Source: Takakia lepidozioides
Taxonomy: Eukaryota; Streptophyta; Takakiopsida; Takakiales; Takakiaceae
Assembly (NCBI GenBank): GCA_030704615.1
Contig: CM060734.1
Coordinates: forward strand, 56,870,042-56,934,041
Direction of reading: 5' to 3'
DNA length: 64,000 bases
Part shown: positions 24,224 to 37,500 of the stretch, one piece after another
Position numbering within the stretch: position 1 is the first letter of the stretch
How the letters are laid out: every line of letters starts with the position of its first letter
Made by a program: the position numbers and the translations under genes
The notes under the pieces: generated by a model
What the model saw: the letters and a program-made list of their open reading frames with translations, nothing else
Databases searched by the model: none
What the model was told of the DNA's origin: nothing

Positions 24224-27200
24224 CTAAGACATAGGTGCAGTGGTTCCTCCAACTCCCATCTTTCGCCCAAGCACAGCAAGCTGATCCAAAAACTCTCTTC
24301 CAGACAAAATTTCAGTGGTGCCATAGATAATATTTTTGGCAGGCTGTTGTCGTTGTGCAAATTCCTGCAGACTGCCATACTCAAGGTAATTGCCCCCACC
24401 AATCATAAACACAATGGCCTCCTTGAAGGGCCCCTTGAAACCTGGACTACCTTTAGGTGCTTTGGGATCAAAGAGAAGATATGATTCTGTGTCAGGCGCC
24501 AGTCTGACCTCCATCAAGCCCTCCACTGCTCTTGTGAGAGCCAACTGTCGCCCACCTGACAGGAGATTTTTCACTCCAGCTGTCACGGCACTCAGGGCCT
24601 GCTCATAGATTTTCTCACCCCACACACCAAGGTTGCTTCGATTAGCAGCTTGTGCTGAAGAGAGTGGAATATTCAATGATTTTATTCTTTTCACATACAG
24701 AAAAGCAGAAAGATCCACCTCTGCTGCCCGGAGCACTGATTCCACAGCCTCCACCTCAGATGGGGGTGTAGTTTCAACAGCCAACAAGTACACTACAGCA
24801 AGACGCAATTTGTCCTCCTTGGTGCCTTTCTCTTTGAGAGTTGCCAAAAGGGTTGTATTGACAACATTTCCTTTGGTCAACATATCATCCTCCATGGAGC
24901 AAAAACCATCAAGAAACCGGGCCTTAATCTCGCCTAATAGAGCAGTGGCAATGTTGGTGTGCTTGTCAATCATCCTTTTTCTCTCTGTCAGCTCTGGTAG
25001 TGAGTTGACAGCACTCATCAGATGCTTGGTGTTGCCCAATAGCTCCTGCTCATCAAAATCTCCCTCTTTCCCACCCCCAGTCCTTCTATTGACCTCCTCA
25101 ATATCCTGTTTGTACCTGGTCCATGACTTTGCAGTTAAACCCCATTGAATGACCCACAAGCAATCTCCAGTCTGTAAGTCTGGACCCGTCTTTTAAGATA
25201 AATTTCGGCTCATACACTGTCAATTGCTGTGCCTGGCAGCATAAACACAATTTGAATCCTTGAACAAGTGCCAGACTTCAATTAATATCCACACATCAGA
25301 AGACAGCAGTATGCAGACAAAAGAGAGACATGTACCTATTCAACTGGGTCTCAACTTCCTCTGCCACCCTTGGAAACGGAGCAGATGCATTGGCCACCCA
25401 AAAGGAATCCCCATCGTCCAGCTCATAGGATTTCCCTGCACCCTTCCCTCTCAAGGTGGGGGCGGCAACTTCTGACTGTACAGTAACCCGATTCAGTTTC
25501 ATGCCCAGAACATCGTGCACCAGTGGACGGTAGCTCCATACGTGCTGCAATGCTATAGAAAGCTCAAAGTTTCGGTCGAAGAGACATAAGACTGGTCGCT
25601 GGATAGAGGTTCCAAAGTGCCCAGCTTCTGTGAAAAGGTTGTTTCTTGACACCAAGTGGTCCCTGAGACGAGTGTCGAGGACGGATGCAACCATCTCTGC
25701 TGGCCCACCTCTGGCACAAAGGAACATCAAGATTACAGTGTGATTGATGACAACTGACTTCTTGTGGTGAACGTCAATGACTTCTAGTTAGATCTGTAAC
25801 AAAACACTCCCAGTGACATACTAGGGTTACATATAGATGGTAATTCTGGCCAAGAATGGCCACAAAAACACAGAAGAGTTTAGCAGGGTATAAACTCAAA
25901 TAATTAGCATTGGTAATTACATCATGACAAGAGAAAAACATTGTGTAGAGGCCCGTGACACAATGCAAAATTCAAATTGCTCTCCTTCCTCTACAACGTC
26001 TCTGACCCGTTTCCTCTTTTAAACAAGCCTTAACTCCCCTTATTTCCTGATGTGGTCTATGATTAATTACGAGACTTCGGTCACATACCTCGCACAGCGA
26101 ATTACTGGAACAACCCCCAGTGTTGCAAGTACTGAGAAGAGCCCATTTGCAATGCTTTCTACCACAGCTTCCACATCTTGTTCTTGTGCAGCTGGGTCAT
26201 TGAGCTGTACGTAAGTAAGGGGCTGAGCTAGAGAAAACATCCCATTCTCAAGAGTGACAAACTCAAGATATTGGTCAAAAACCCTAGCAACACGTTGAAT
26301 GCAATTGGTCTTCAATGTACCCGCAGCAAGCTCCTCCAAGAGAGGCCGCGAGAGGGATGAAGCAAAGTTGAGATGAAAGCTTTCATAAACCCCACGTGAC
26401 GTATCCAAGATTATTCTTTGGATGTTGGCCGGCGATGGTTGCACAAAATAGATGGCAGGAACGTCAGGGATATTTTGGCGTTCATTCTCCAGCATAAGAT
26501 ACAGAGTTATCCCATGCTTACGAAGGTCGTTGACCCGGATTAGTGGGGACAAAAGATCACGGCAAAATCGATCCAGGATTAACACTTTGTAAACTTCCTC
26601 ATCAGCTGTACCCCCACTTACTACTGGTTGATTCAGATTCAGCATCCGCACCACAGCATCTGCACCCAGACAAAACAAATTTAAAGCAATTTTGTCCAGA
26701 AATCAATATTGACTTGATTGATGGAATTGACATACATCTGCGAGTAATGAAAGCTAAGTATACTTGACATACTTAGAACCCTACAGTAGACAATGGCATT
26801 CCATATGGCAACTCGTGGAAGAACTTGATAGAAACCATTGCTTGAGTGACTTGTCAACTCCAACATTTGTTAACGAGTTATACAAAACATAAAATGTGGG
26901 GAGTGTGATGAATAGGCTAAGGCAGCTCAGAAACCCTAATGCTACAACCAGTTTTCCGATTATTGCATGATGACTGATTTGAACATTCATGGCAATGTAG
27001 CTGGCAGTCACAAAAATGACAATCGGGGTATCGTGAGTAGCACGAAACCCTATATAAGGACACCTTTGACAGCAAGGATTGTTTGATCCTGGCTGGATAA
27101 GTGGCTCACCACGGACCAGAGAATAGTAATCCAAGCACCCCCACATTGTAAGACCTACCCAAGCAGTTGCTACAATATACGCTCGAGCTTGATGACTTCA

Positions 27201-27761
27201 TCCAGGAGTTTGATAGTTGGTGTGATTTGCAGCAAATGTGCAATCCACAATTGTTTACGCCTCCACACGGATTCCGAATGGTTACCAATGGTTACCAATG
27301 TCGACAAAGTAGACAACAACGGTTACAGATCTACTGTAATTCCATTGGAGTTCAAGTGTACTCCAAACCTCGAACGACACCGACTGTTGCGTTCAAACCC
27401 CTGCAGCTGATGGAAAGCCCGTTGCCTAAAGCTCGGAACGATTTCAAGATGTTCACTGACACAGAAGATAGAGTGCGTGGTCTCCAGTAGACGTAAACCA
27501 GTGCACACTGGCCGAAATGTAGATTCACATGGCAGTCGAGGGTGGGCGTATGAAATGATAGTGACTATTGCACCCAAAAAGCAAGTGTGAGCCTAACCAG
27601 ATTTTCGATGCTACGGTCGACAAGAAGGGTGGGGAGAATGAAAGATGAAGACAAAGATGGTGGAAAAAGACAGGATCACGCCTGCTATTGAGAAAGGGAG
27701 AGGGACATTGAGACACGATCCGGATCATACCCATCTGCTTCTGACGAAGGGAGAGCGCCAT
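24224..27761 (-). CDS. SLY1: SLY1, Sec1/Munc18-family protein of ER-Golgi transport
   Basis: Four exons with GT-AG introns: 27761-27731, 26659-26089, 25710-25336 and 25115-24224, totalling 1869 nt (622 residues plus stop), close to the length known for plant SLY1. Exon 1 is just 31 nt (MALSLRQKQM plus one base) and matches the family's conserved start, which fixes the ATG. Recognisable SM-family blocks follow: VVRMLNLNQPV, YKVLILDRFCRDLLSPL, LKTNCIQRVA, LGVVPVIRC, GGPAEMVASVLDTRLRDHL, NLFTEAGHFGTSIQRPVLCLFDRN, YRPLVHDVLGMKLN, KHTNIATALLGEIKAR and near the C-terminus EAIVFMIGGGNYLEYGSLQEF. SLY1 binds the ER-Golgi syntaxin Sed5/SYP3 and promotes SNARE assembly. No lesion is seen. The gene lies divergent to ENY2. 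Antisense frames over exon 4 are shadows. Confidence 0.96.
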
Positions 27762-28490
27762 GGTTGCTGAGGCCGTAGGCAGCGATCATGACATTAGCAG
27801 CCCTCAATGGCACGCACAATCATCCTCCTTCCAGCCCATCGGCCTCCCTTTCTTGTTGCCTCTTTCCCCTCCCCTTCCTTCCTGCTCCACAATAAATCTC
27901 ACTGAAAATCTGGAAACCCACACCAACCCAACTCTAGACAAACACGGAGAGATCCAGACATGTGCAGGCGCGCACGGATCTCTTCCTCCACTCTCTCGCA
28001 CCTTCACACTCAAGCCTCCACCACCCCATCCCCTCAAAGCCTCGGCTAATTGTGTTTAGTTTCACTAACCCTTATTAACTAACCCAGTTGCCCACTTACT
28101 ATTCCTCTTATTACAGGAAAACCTAACGCTTACATTCTCCGTTACTACAATTCCGTTAATGTAATGGGATTATTGTACACATTAAGTGATTGATTTTTCG
28201 GATGGAGGCTACCTAAAGTTTGTAAACGGTGACATTAGCGTAAATATATATAATTAGTTTGATGAAATATTAATGTAGTGTAAAGATAACCTAGTCGTTT
28301 TTATGTACGAGGTTTTTATTACTCGTAGGAAAATTGGAAATTTGATTATTGTATACGAATGATCCAATGATTCGAGGATGAGTAACTTTTCATCCATCTC
28401 AGAAGGGGAAGGCAGGGGCCGCGCGGTCGCCGCGGATGCGGCACGACCGCCAAAGTGACTGCGCGGCGCATTGTCGACCGCGAGCAGTCC
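27762..28490. promoter_or_regulatory. Intergenic region between divergent SLY1 and ENY2
   Basis: About 0.7-0.9 kb separates the SLY1 start codon (27761, minus) from the ENY2 5' region (first exon ending at 28668, plus). It likely carries both promoters and may act bidirectionally. The 5' ends are unknown. The AT-rich stretch near 28200-28340 is the least structured part, and no TATA or telo-box is asserted. Frames here on both strands (27760-28059, 28254-28694) are not supported as genes. Confidence 0.5.
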
Positions 28491-28666
28491 TTCGTAGGAG
28501 AGAAGAAAGCGAGAGAGAGGAGAGAGACAAGAGTTCGACGACGCGGGGAGGGTGTATGCTTTCCATTTGTGTGTCCTGCATCGCTCAATGTGATTGTACC
28601 CGTCTGTGTCTGTCTTGAAGAGCATTCTGGAAGGGATTACGTTCTTTCTGTGCCACTGCGCTAGCC
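28490..28666 (+). promoter_or_regulatory. ENY2 5' leader (exon 1, non-coding part)
   Basis: This is the sequence immediately before the split start. It carries an upstream ATG (about 28556) with a 20-codon frame ending in TGA at 28618, and a minimal ATG TGA at about 28588. Such uORFs can lower translation of the main frame. The left end is a guess, because the transcription start cannot be seen. Confidence 0.4.
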
Positions 28667-30484
28667 ATGTGAGTGTCGTGTTTCTCCACTGCATGTTTGT
28701 TTTCTGGCTGCCAAAGTGATGGGTCGAGTTGATGACGGGGAGGGTGAGAATGGGCTTCTTTTATGGACTGGAGGATGGTTGGAAGGGGATGATGAGGTTG
28801 CGGTGACTTTGAGAGTCCGTAGAAGGGGTGGGCATACGGAACGATGTTCCCTCTTTCTGTTGTGGCGACAGAAAGAGGGAAGGGCACGTGGTTGGGTCCA
28901 TGGAGAGACTTTGTGGTGGTGAATGGTTTTGGTGTGTGCAGGAGGGCATCCATCAATCGACCACCTACGCCAGATGGGGATGAAGACAAAGAACCTGAGC
29001 CTACTATTCAGGAGATCGTCAATATAAAGGTAAATAAGCGAAACTTTGGAGACTCCTCAGCAGTATAAATCATCAAATTTTCTGTGATTAAGAAAGGGGG
29101 GTTGATGATGTTATGTCTACATTCAACAACACTTGGTTTCTGCGTGAAATGGAAAACTGGTTCCGGTGGACCGCTTTTATCTTCACCTCTTGAAACATGA
29201 AGATGCTTTTACGACGGTTTAAGCAGGGCCGTGTCGGGTTTACGACAGGAGGTTTTCTTGATATCCAGAAACGACAGCATAGCTGACGAAGTCCAAGCTG
29301 TGGTCATTGTCAGGAATTCTTTTTGTCTATTCCTAAGAAAACTTATTTGCGGCAGCACTTTCTGAGGAAGGCTTTCCTCTGTTAAAAATTGACAGTAGAG
29401 CACCGGAAAGAATAAAGTTGCTTAATTATGAGCACTGACGAGTCTTCCCAGGGTAGGCCTTTCACACGATTGAATTTTTTCCTACCTGTATACCTTGCAG
29501 CAAAGTGGGTGGGATTGGATCACCAGTAATTGATTTGAAAGGTTTACTTTATGTCAAATGCTCACACAATAGGAAACTAATGGCTGCAGTTGATAGAAAG
29601 TGGGGAGAAAGAGAGGTTGAAAGAGTTGTTGCGGGAACGTCTGATTGAGTGTGGCTGGAGAGATGAACTCAAGGCCCAGTGCAGGTAATGTGCGCCCAAC
29701 CCAATGACTCCCTTTTCTTTCGAAGTTGAACTGCCAATTAACATTTTGACTGCATTGCCACTGTTAGTGTGGGTGGGCTGCCAAGAAATTTGTGTTTTTG
29801 GTGTTCCTCCACATTTTTCAGCAGATTGGTAAAGGGCGGCAAGATAACAAAGGGTATTGGGAGAGAGGCAGGGCTTTCACAAGGAAGAAAGGTCGAGGCA
29901 ACATCACAGTCGATGAGCTTGTTCGTACGATCACTCCCAAAGGCCGAGGTATGACAGGCTGTAGGGGATCCTCTTATCTTGCTGGACCAAATTTAGCATA
30001 TTGTCAGAGGATAGGAAGGTGGCCATTTTTGTTCCATCTGCTTGAGTGCAGTGGCTTCCCTCTGCTGTCAACCTTATGCCTCTCCCTCCCAGCTGCCTTA
30101 CCAAATTGGGTACATGCAGTTTTGGCTTAGGTTACAGGTCACACACTTTCTTGCGCTCTCACAAACACACACACCAAACAAAATATGTCAGTCTTGGGAG
30201 GGGTTATCCATAGGTGGAGAGAATATCGCATGTAGAGCTCTGTACATTTCTGGGCTCACAAGGCTACGCCAACCTCAGTGGATGTTTGGGGTAAAAATTG
30301 ACCACAATTTGCCCCACAAGATTGAGGAAATTAGGTTTGAATAGTTCTTTGATTTTTCACCCGTAATCAGGGAACTAACTCTGTCAATGGGATGGGATGG
30401 GATGATGCAGCTATGGTGCCTGACAATGTGAAAGCTGAACTGTTGCAACGGATTCGGAGCTTTCTTTTGAATGATTCCTTGTGA
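28667..30484 (+). CDS. ENY2: ENY2/Sus1, transcription and mRNA export factor
   Basis: Coding parts are 28667-28668, 28942-29029, 29590-29684, 29872-29948 and 30411-30484, totalling 336 nt (111 residues plus stop). The start codon is split: exon 1 ends in AT before GTGAGT, and exon 2 starts with G, giving [12 protein letters not shown], which aligns at the same length with the plant ENY2 N-terminus (about 115 residues in Arabidopsis). Diagnostic blocks are [42 protein letters not shown] and [20 protein letters not shown]2 is a small helical protein of the SAGA deubiquitinase module and TREX-2 export complex. Unspliced RNA would read ATG TGA at this point. An upstream ATG at about 28556 opens a 20-codon uORF if transcription begins before it. 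All introns are GT-AG. Confidence 0.94.
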
Positions 30485-31512
30485 GATATCTATGAGCACA
30501 GAGGGGTGGACTAGGTAGTGAGAGGATACACCCAAACTGAAACGATTTGCTGGTGTTTCCATCTACCATCGATTGCCGTGTTGATACTTGTAAATTACTC
30601 CAGAAATAATCAAGTTTAGGGTTTATTTGTTCCTTTTTGAGTGGGGAGGGTCGCCAACTTGCCATTCAAAGACATTGTACTAAAGACTGACCTCCAAAAT
30701 CTTTCAATTGCATTTTCAGTGATTCAAAAGTTTTGGATTGCCGTTGCTGGTCCCACTTTTCTTATCCTGTTTGTCCAGAGGATGGCTCAAGCTATACACT
30801 GGTCCCACTTTTCTTATCCTGTTTGTCCAGAGGATGGCTCAAGCTATACACGAGAAGGCAAGTGATAGGAAAGCTTTATTATCCTTTCTGTATTACATTA
30901 CATGACAGGTTGCTATACTTGCAGAGTCTCATCACAGCAATTGTATATCAAGGAGAGGTACACTTGCCAAGCGAAAGCTACACTTACCATGTTACTCACA
31001 AGAAAAATTGTTAGCTCCAACCATTCCATGTTTGTTTGGAAAAGGAAATGCAATATTTCTTGTAATCTTCCTACTTCCAAAACATAAATCTTGCACTGCT
31101 CATACTCTTTTTAGAAAGAGGCATGGTAGGTAAAGAAGACACAACCGTCTGGTTGTCCACATTTTCTCCACTATAATTAACCTTGAATCTGGTATCACCC
31201 ACTGATCCCCACGCAGAAATATATATAGTCTTATCTGTCACTAGTCAATTGTCATGAGATGAATTGCTTACAAGTGGTCCAGTTTGAAGTACTTTTTGGT
31301 CAATGAGGTCATCTTAATCCCTAAATCTGTATAGATTGGGGCTGGCATGCGAGTGCTGCACAGCTTGATGTCAGCAAAACCCCTAGTAACATTCTCTTCA
31401 ATTTGGAATGTATACATACATCCAATTTTCACTCAAAACTCCCGTGCCTCATTATTTTGAGAACCCGTCAGTAACAAAACCCATAAGTCCACCCTGTAGA
31501 TCACCTTCTCCG
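30485..31512. other. Intergenic between convergent ENY2 and CPN60B
   Basis: This holds the 3' flanks of both genes. It contains a perfect 52-bp tandem duplication (listed separately). No further gene is recognised; the frames at 30641-31087 overlap the duplication and show no domain. Confidence 0.55.
30748..30851. repeat. Perfect 52-bp tandem duplication
   Basis: Bases 30748-30799 and 30800-30851 are identical (starting TGGTCCCACTTTTC and ending AAGCTATACAC). It lies about 260 bp past the ENY2 stop codon, possibly in its 3' UTR. Perfect identity suggests a recent slippage or repair event. Confidence 0.9.
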
Positions 31513-34500
31513 TCAGTACCCATAGCCTGCACACAAGTAATAGAAAATTGTTTTTGGAAGCAATTAGAACTGAGGTAAGCTTTATGAAATGGGAAAACGG
31601 GAAAAGACAAACAACCCTTCTCCTGCACTTGACGAGCAGCAGTAGAATGGGAAAGGTCTAGATCTTTGCAAAGTACAAGTGCTCAATTTTGGAAAAGTGT
31701 AATTAAAACAACAAAAGTGTAGGTTTGTCAATAAGGAGGACAGGTCAGCAGCAAAGATAGGAGTGTGGAACCCTACCAGAGGCATCCATGGGATTTCCCG
31801 CAGGTGCTGCTGCTCCCTCTGGCAACTTGATCTCAGTAACGATGGCATCTGAAGTCAAAAAGGTCTTGGCCACCGAAGCTGCATGCTCCAGGCAGCATCT
31901 AACCACCTGCCGATTGTATGACCCACAACATTTTCATCAGCCATCCATAGAGCAGTGATCTTGAAGATGCCATCATGTAGCAGACAACACAAAGTAAACC
32001 ACCACATTGCATGCCCACGTTACCACTTTAGGGCATGCAAACAACCTCACAGTCACACTGTCACCATTCGAATTCTTCACATTACTGCCCAGGTCAATGA
32101 TCTAGTTATTTCATCCCTTAGGATGAATCACAAAGTTAAACTCCTGCTGGTAATAGGTTGACAACTACCTTCCGATGCAGTTCTTGTAAAGAATCACAAG
32201 AGGTGTTTGAACATTGTGCCAGGAGAGAGTGGAGGGTTCTGGCAAGGCCCCCCGCACCTGAGGAAGGCTTGAAGTTGAAACTTAAGATCAGGTTATATGT
32301 TTAGACTTAGAAGGAACGAACAGGCTGACTAGTATTATAACATCTTTCCACCCACAAAGTATCATAAGTGTTATAACAGGCCCGGGATCACTAATGTGCA
32401 GGAGTTTCAAAACTAGGTCAAACCAGTGGGAGAATATAATGAGAAAGGTTAGGCGTATCAAGCGTAGACCAAGTCCAGCCCAAGTCTTCAAGGAATCTAG
32501 AGATTCAAGTTAGCAAGGAGGAACAAACCTTAGTGGGGTCGATGATGCCAGCTGCCATGAGATCCTCATACACTCCTGTAGCGGCATTGTAGCCGAAGCT
32601 TGGATTGCCATTGGCCAGCACCTATGTGTTACCATGTAGACAGATTAGTGAGCTAGTACAATTCCCAGCTACATCTCTATATGTCTTGGTGAACCAAAAC
32701 AATAAGACATTCACAGGAATATATCTACTCCACAATACAACACGAAACAAAATTCGAATTAGTCGAAAAGTACACTTTCTTTCGAAGACGTAGCAAACCC
32801 TTGACTGTCCATGCAAGACTGATTACTTATACTTTGTATTTCCTTTTGAAGATAACAGACTAAGAGATTGCCTATAGATAGTGACTTCAAGGGAACCAAA
32901 GCATCTGACCCTCCACAAAGAGCTCTGCCTTTCCATATCATACATACGATGGTGATTCATTATCGCTGGCGATCCCCAAGTATTAGATAGTACTCATAAG
33001 ACGTTGTTTGCCGTAGCCTTGTGGCCATTGACCCCGCGCCCAGTTTGAGCGGGAACAAAAGGGACAGAACCTACCTCTGTCAGGGGCTGACGTTGGTAGT
33101 AAGACTTACCTCCATATAAAGAATTAATCCGGGTTTTCCAGATATCCTCTAGAAATCCCTTCACACAAGCATCAATCTGCTGTGTGTGATTTGCCCAAAA
33201 ACTAGGCCTCAGGAGGGCCTGGGCTTTTGGCTCAGCCTCGAGACTTTCAAAGTTGGTAAACAGGGGTACAGGCACAATTCCCTTAATAGATTTGAAGAGA
33301 GCGTCTCTTTGGTGAGAGAACCCCGGACAGTGTATCAGAAAATGAATACTGTCTTCAGATTGCCCACACAACGGGCAATTGCACTCTCCCCAAGTATTAG
33401 AATAAAAATGTGGACTGCCTGCTCTGGCAGTCCACAAATTACATTTTAAAGTAAAAAATAAAATATGGGAACTGCCAGCCCTGACAGTCCCCAATATACA
33501 ACAAAATGCCTGTAAGAGCATTCATCATAGCAATACCAGTTTTCAACCATTTTGGGGCTATCAAGGAGAGGACAACCCCACCTTTTCAACCACCACGCTT
33601 CCATTCACACCTGCATTCTTCGCAATCAATTTCAAAGGGTAGCTCAGGGCACGTCTTACAATGTCTGCTCCAATCTGCAGTAAACACATTGCCCCACAAA
33701 CCATTGGAGTGAGTCGTCTGGAAAATGGAACTAGACAATATGTTGAGAAACCAAAAAGGGTTAACTCACAACTGAGACTGGCATAGTTTGCATCAGAAAT
33801 CTGACAACTGACACAGCCACCATGTAATCTCATCCAGACAAATAGGCAGCCAATTGGAGACACGCATCCATTTACTTACCTTTTGCTCATCGTTCTCAAG
33901 AGAGGACTTGATGGCCTCTACTTTGCCAGCAAGTCTCAAGAGAGTGCACCCTCCACCAACAACTATCCCCTCATCCACCGCTGCCTACAGAACACAATTC
34001 ACAAGTCAAGAAACAAGGTAGGTAGATGCCACTTTCAAATTAGAAATGGCAGGGGCAGATAAACGTTGCAGTGGCGAGCAGTTCGTGGTTTCCTATACAG
34101 TGCATAAGAAGTGCCTGAAACCATTCAGTGGTAGCCTGGTTGTTGAACCCAAGAGTTAGCAAGGGCACCCATCTGATGCACAGCACTCCACTCATATGCC
34201 ATGCCCCACTGACACGTACACTCTGCTGCTTTGTCCCGCTACCACCAGATGGTTGACTAAACCATCCCTTGGTAAGCGGACATGTTTAGTTTGCCTGTTG
34301 TCCAAGTAGGGGCAGGGGAGTCACTGCACCATGAGACCAGGCAGTTGCAGCTCCCACTGCTCACCCCGTTTCTCCCAACGGAAGTGGCTCACCTGGCACA
34401 TTATACTCTACACAAATAAGCATGCCTGAATCACCAACTATCAATGAAATAGCTGGTGATGCAGGAATGCCTCTCCAGCCATACCTTTGTCGCATTGAGG

Positions 34501-37500
34501 GCATCCTCAACACGCAACTTCTTCTCCTTCAGCTCTGTCTCTGTTTGTGCTCCAACCTGTCCACCAAAAGCAATCAACAATCCTCACAGTGAGTGAGTAG
34601 TTATGTGAAAAACATCCCATGCAGTAACAAGTGACATGACAAAAGGCATGACAACTCGTGGCACCACATTCCGCAACCATTTGCATGAATGCAACAACGA
34701 TCTCCCAGTCAGAGCTGGAGCCAGCACAAATGCTCTACCTGGATGATGGCAACCCCTCCTGACAACTTCGCAATCCTCTCATTCAATTTCTCCCGCTCGT
34801 AGTCCTGGTCGGCAGCCTACACCCACATGTATGCACCACCATCCTCTGGTGTTAGATTATCATGCAAGTTGCTACAACAGGTAAAACTATGAGCTAGATT
34901 CCAGTAAGACGACAAGCTACGACAGGTCAGACCATGGTCACTACTCTGGTACATATCCCTACTATTTCAATCCTCTCAGATATGGACTGCATACAGCATT
35001 TGCCAGCCAAAGACGTACATAAAACCTCTGCATAAACAGTCCCAAGCGGAAAAGCCCTTGACATCATCAGAACTAAACATTTCCAATCATAATGATGATA
35101 ACAATTAAACCCGCTCACCTCAATCAGACTGCGTATCTGAGCCACGCGCTTACTGACAGCATCTTGTGTGCTGCCATCACCCACAATCGTGGTCGAATCC
35201 TTAGTAAGCTCCACCTTGGCTGCAGTACCCAGCACTTCACGTCCGACTTTATCTAGCGCTAGCCCAATCTCATCCCTAACCACCGTACCTGTTGCATGCC
35301 ATTTCACCAGTTCAGAATTCTTCACAAGCAGAAATATGAAACTGCTTGAATAGTTTGTTGTAACTTCAAGCAACTTGTCATGCAATGCCAAATTGTACCA
35401 ACACCAACAAACAGTGACTCTGCTTGTTACAGATCACTCATTCACCCGCAAACAAAGAGGAGACTTTTCTCATGAAGAACAACAGCTTTATGCTATATGA
35501 AGATAGCGGGAGCAAACACATGATACCAGTTACCACTAGATGAGGATTTCTTTGAAGTGTTGAAGTTAGGGACACCATCTCTACTCTACTCATACACAAA
35601 TACTCACCTCCAGTGAGGATGGCAATGTCATCCAGATATTGACTCTTTCTCTCTCCAAACCCAGGTGCCTTGAAGGCAGCCACTTTGAGAGAACCTCGCA
35701 GCTTGTTTACAACCAGGGTTGCAAGGGCTTCCTGCTCTATGTCTTCTGCGACAATCACGAGTGGGTACCCACCACGGATTGCATCCTCAAGAATTCCAAT
35801 CATGTCACGAGCAGTTGTGATCTTCTTATCCACCAGTAAAAGCTGCTTGCATTGCACCAACCAAAACTGGCATGTCAGGCCTCTATTCTTAATACAATAA
35901 ACAATAAAACCATCACGAAGCCCCAAAATCATATTGATGACCTTCAGCAGCTGAAATGTATCCATGGAAGGAAACCCCACTAAATGAAAAAATCGTGAAT
36001 TGTTTGTTTGCACGGGACATGAAGCACACCTTGCAGTTGTTGTACTCAACAGTCATCTTCTCAGGGTCGGTAACGAAGTAGGGTGAAATATAACCACGGT
36101 CAAATTGCATACCCTCCACCACATACAAGCTGTTCTCTGCACTCTTGCCTTCCTCCAGTGTAACTACACCCTTGCGCCCCACCTTGCCCATGGCCTCTGC
36201 AATCATCTGTCCCACTTCAAGATTGTTGCCCGCACTCACTGCTGCCACATCCGCCAACTCACTGTCCTCCACCTGCCATGATCAATCCCAGAAGCAGAAT
36301 GCGCCTGTAAAGCTCCACAGTAGAAGTTCTATCCGGCTTGTTTAGGATGGGCAGATTGATAATGCCCCAACTCATGTGTATGGGTTTTGCCTTTGTCCAT
36401 CCAAAGTGGGCACACAGTCTGCGGCCAGAAATCTTTAGTAATAATCAGCAGATGTATTTCCTCTCCAGAGGACATTTCCGTTTCCACTCCCCATCAAAGA
36501 TAATAAAACCTAAATTGAGTTCATTCTTCAACACACCCATAAGCCTGTGTCACCATGTCTGTCACCACTCTTCCTTTTGATTCTTTCCAAGTAGTTGCAT
36601 GAGGGTATATGTGGGGATTTAGACAACCCAAGACTTACATCCTTGGAGAGAGCCTTGAGCTCCTTGACAAGGGCAGTCACTGTTTTGTCAATGCCTCTGG
36701 TGATCTGGACGGGATTCGCTCCTGCAGCTACCACCTGCACCCATCCATCTACTCTCCATTTAATACAGCCAGTAACCAGAGTGCCCCTGTACAGACAATG
36801 ACAGCATAACAACTCAACAACCTAATTAGCACTACATTTACTCTGTATTTAACGAACACAATGGGGTGGATCCTAAATAAAAATGGGGATGGCTATCACC
36901 TTCACACCCTCAGCAATGAGGCCTTGAGCAAGCACAACAGAGGTGGTAGTGCCATCACCAGCCAGGTCATTTGTTTTGGCTGCTGCCTGCCGCACCAACT
37001 TTGCACCAATGTTCTCGACCGGGTCCTCCAGCTCAACCTGCCAACACACATACCAGATCCATAACACATTAAACGATCTTTTAACAATGATCAAACCCTG
37101 GCAATGCGTCAAGGAGGATAAGATCTTCGGAGAAAAGACAATTATCACAAAATCAGTGCTTTGGGCTCCAAAGCTTCTGACCAACATCCAAACTATCACA
37201 ACTGAGAAATAAAGCGAGTCTCACCTCCTTTGCAACAGTTACACCATCATTCACGATTTTGGGCGATCCATACTTGCTCTCCAGCACCACATTCCGTCCC
37301 TTTGGCCCGAGGGTCACACCTACAAGGTCTGCCAGTTTGTTCACGCCAGCCTGCAATCGAGGCAGAACCTATTAGCTTGATCTACCATACACACCCAGCA
37401 ACCAATTTCAAGACCAGGTGCACTCCTTGGCCAGTAGGACTCCAAATTCATACATATGCCAAGAGGAAACCAACTGCCTGCCCTCCATCCCCAACCCCCC

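Noticed and set aside
24633-25148. 171-codon plus-strand ORF
   Set aside because: It is antisense to SLY1 exon 4, whose family match is unambiguous.
28254-28694. 146-codon minus-strand ORF near the ENY2 leader
   Set aside because: It has no recognisable domain and overlaps the ENY2 exon 1 and promoter region; other overlapping frames of similar length exist.
33186-33449. Plus-strand ORF inside CPN60B intron 11
   Set aside because: It is antisense to the LINE fragment, whose zinc-binding pattern supports the minus strand.
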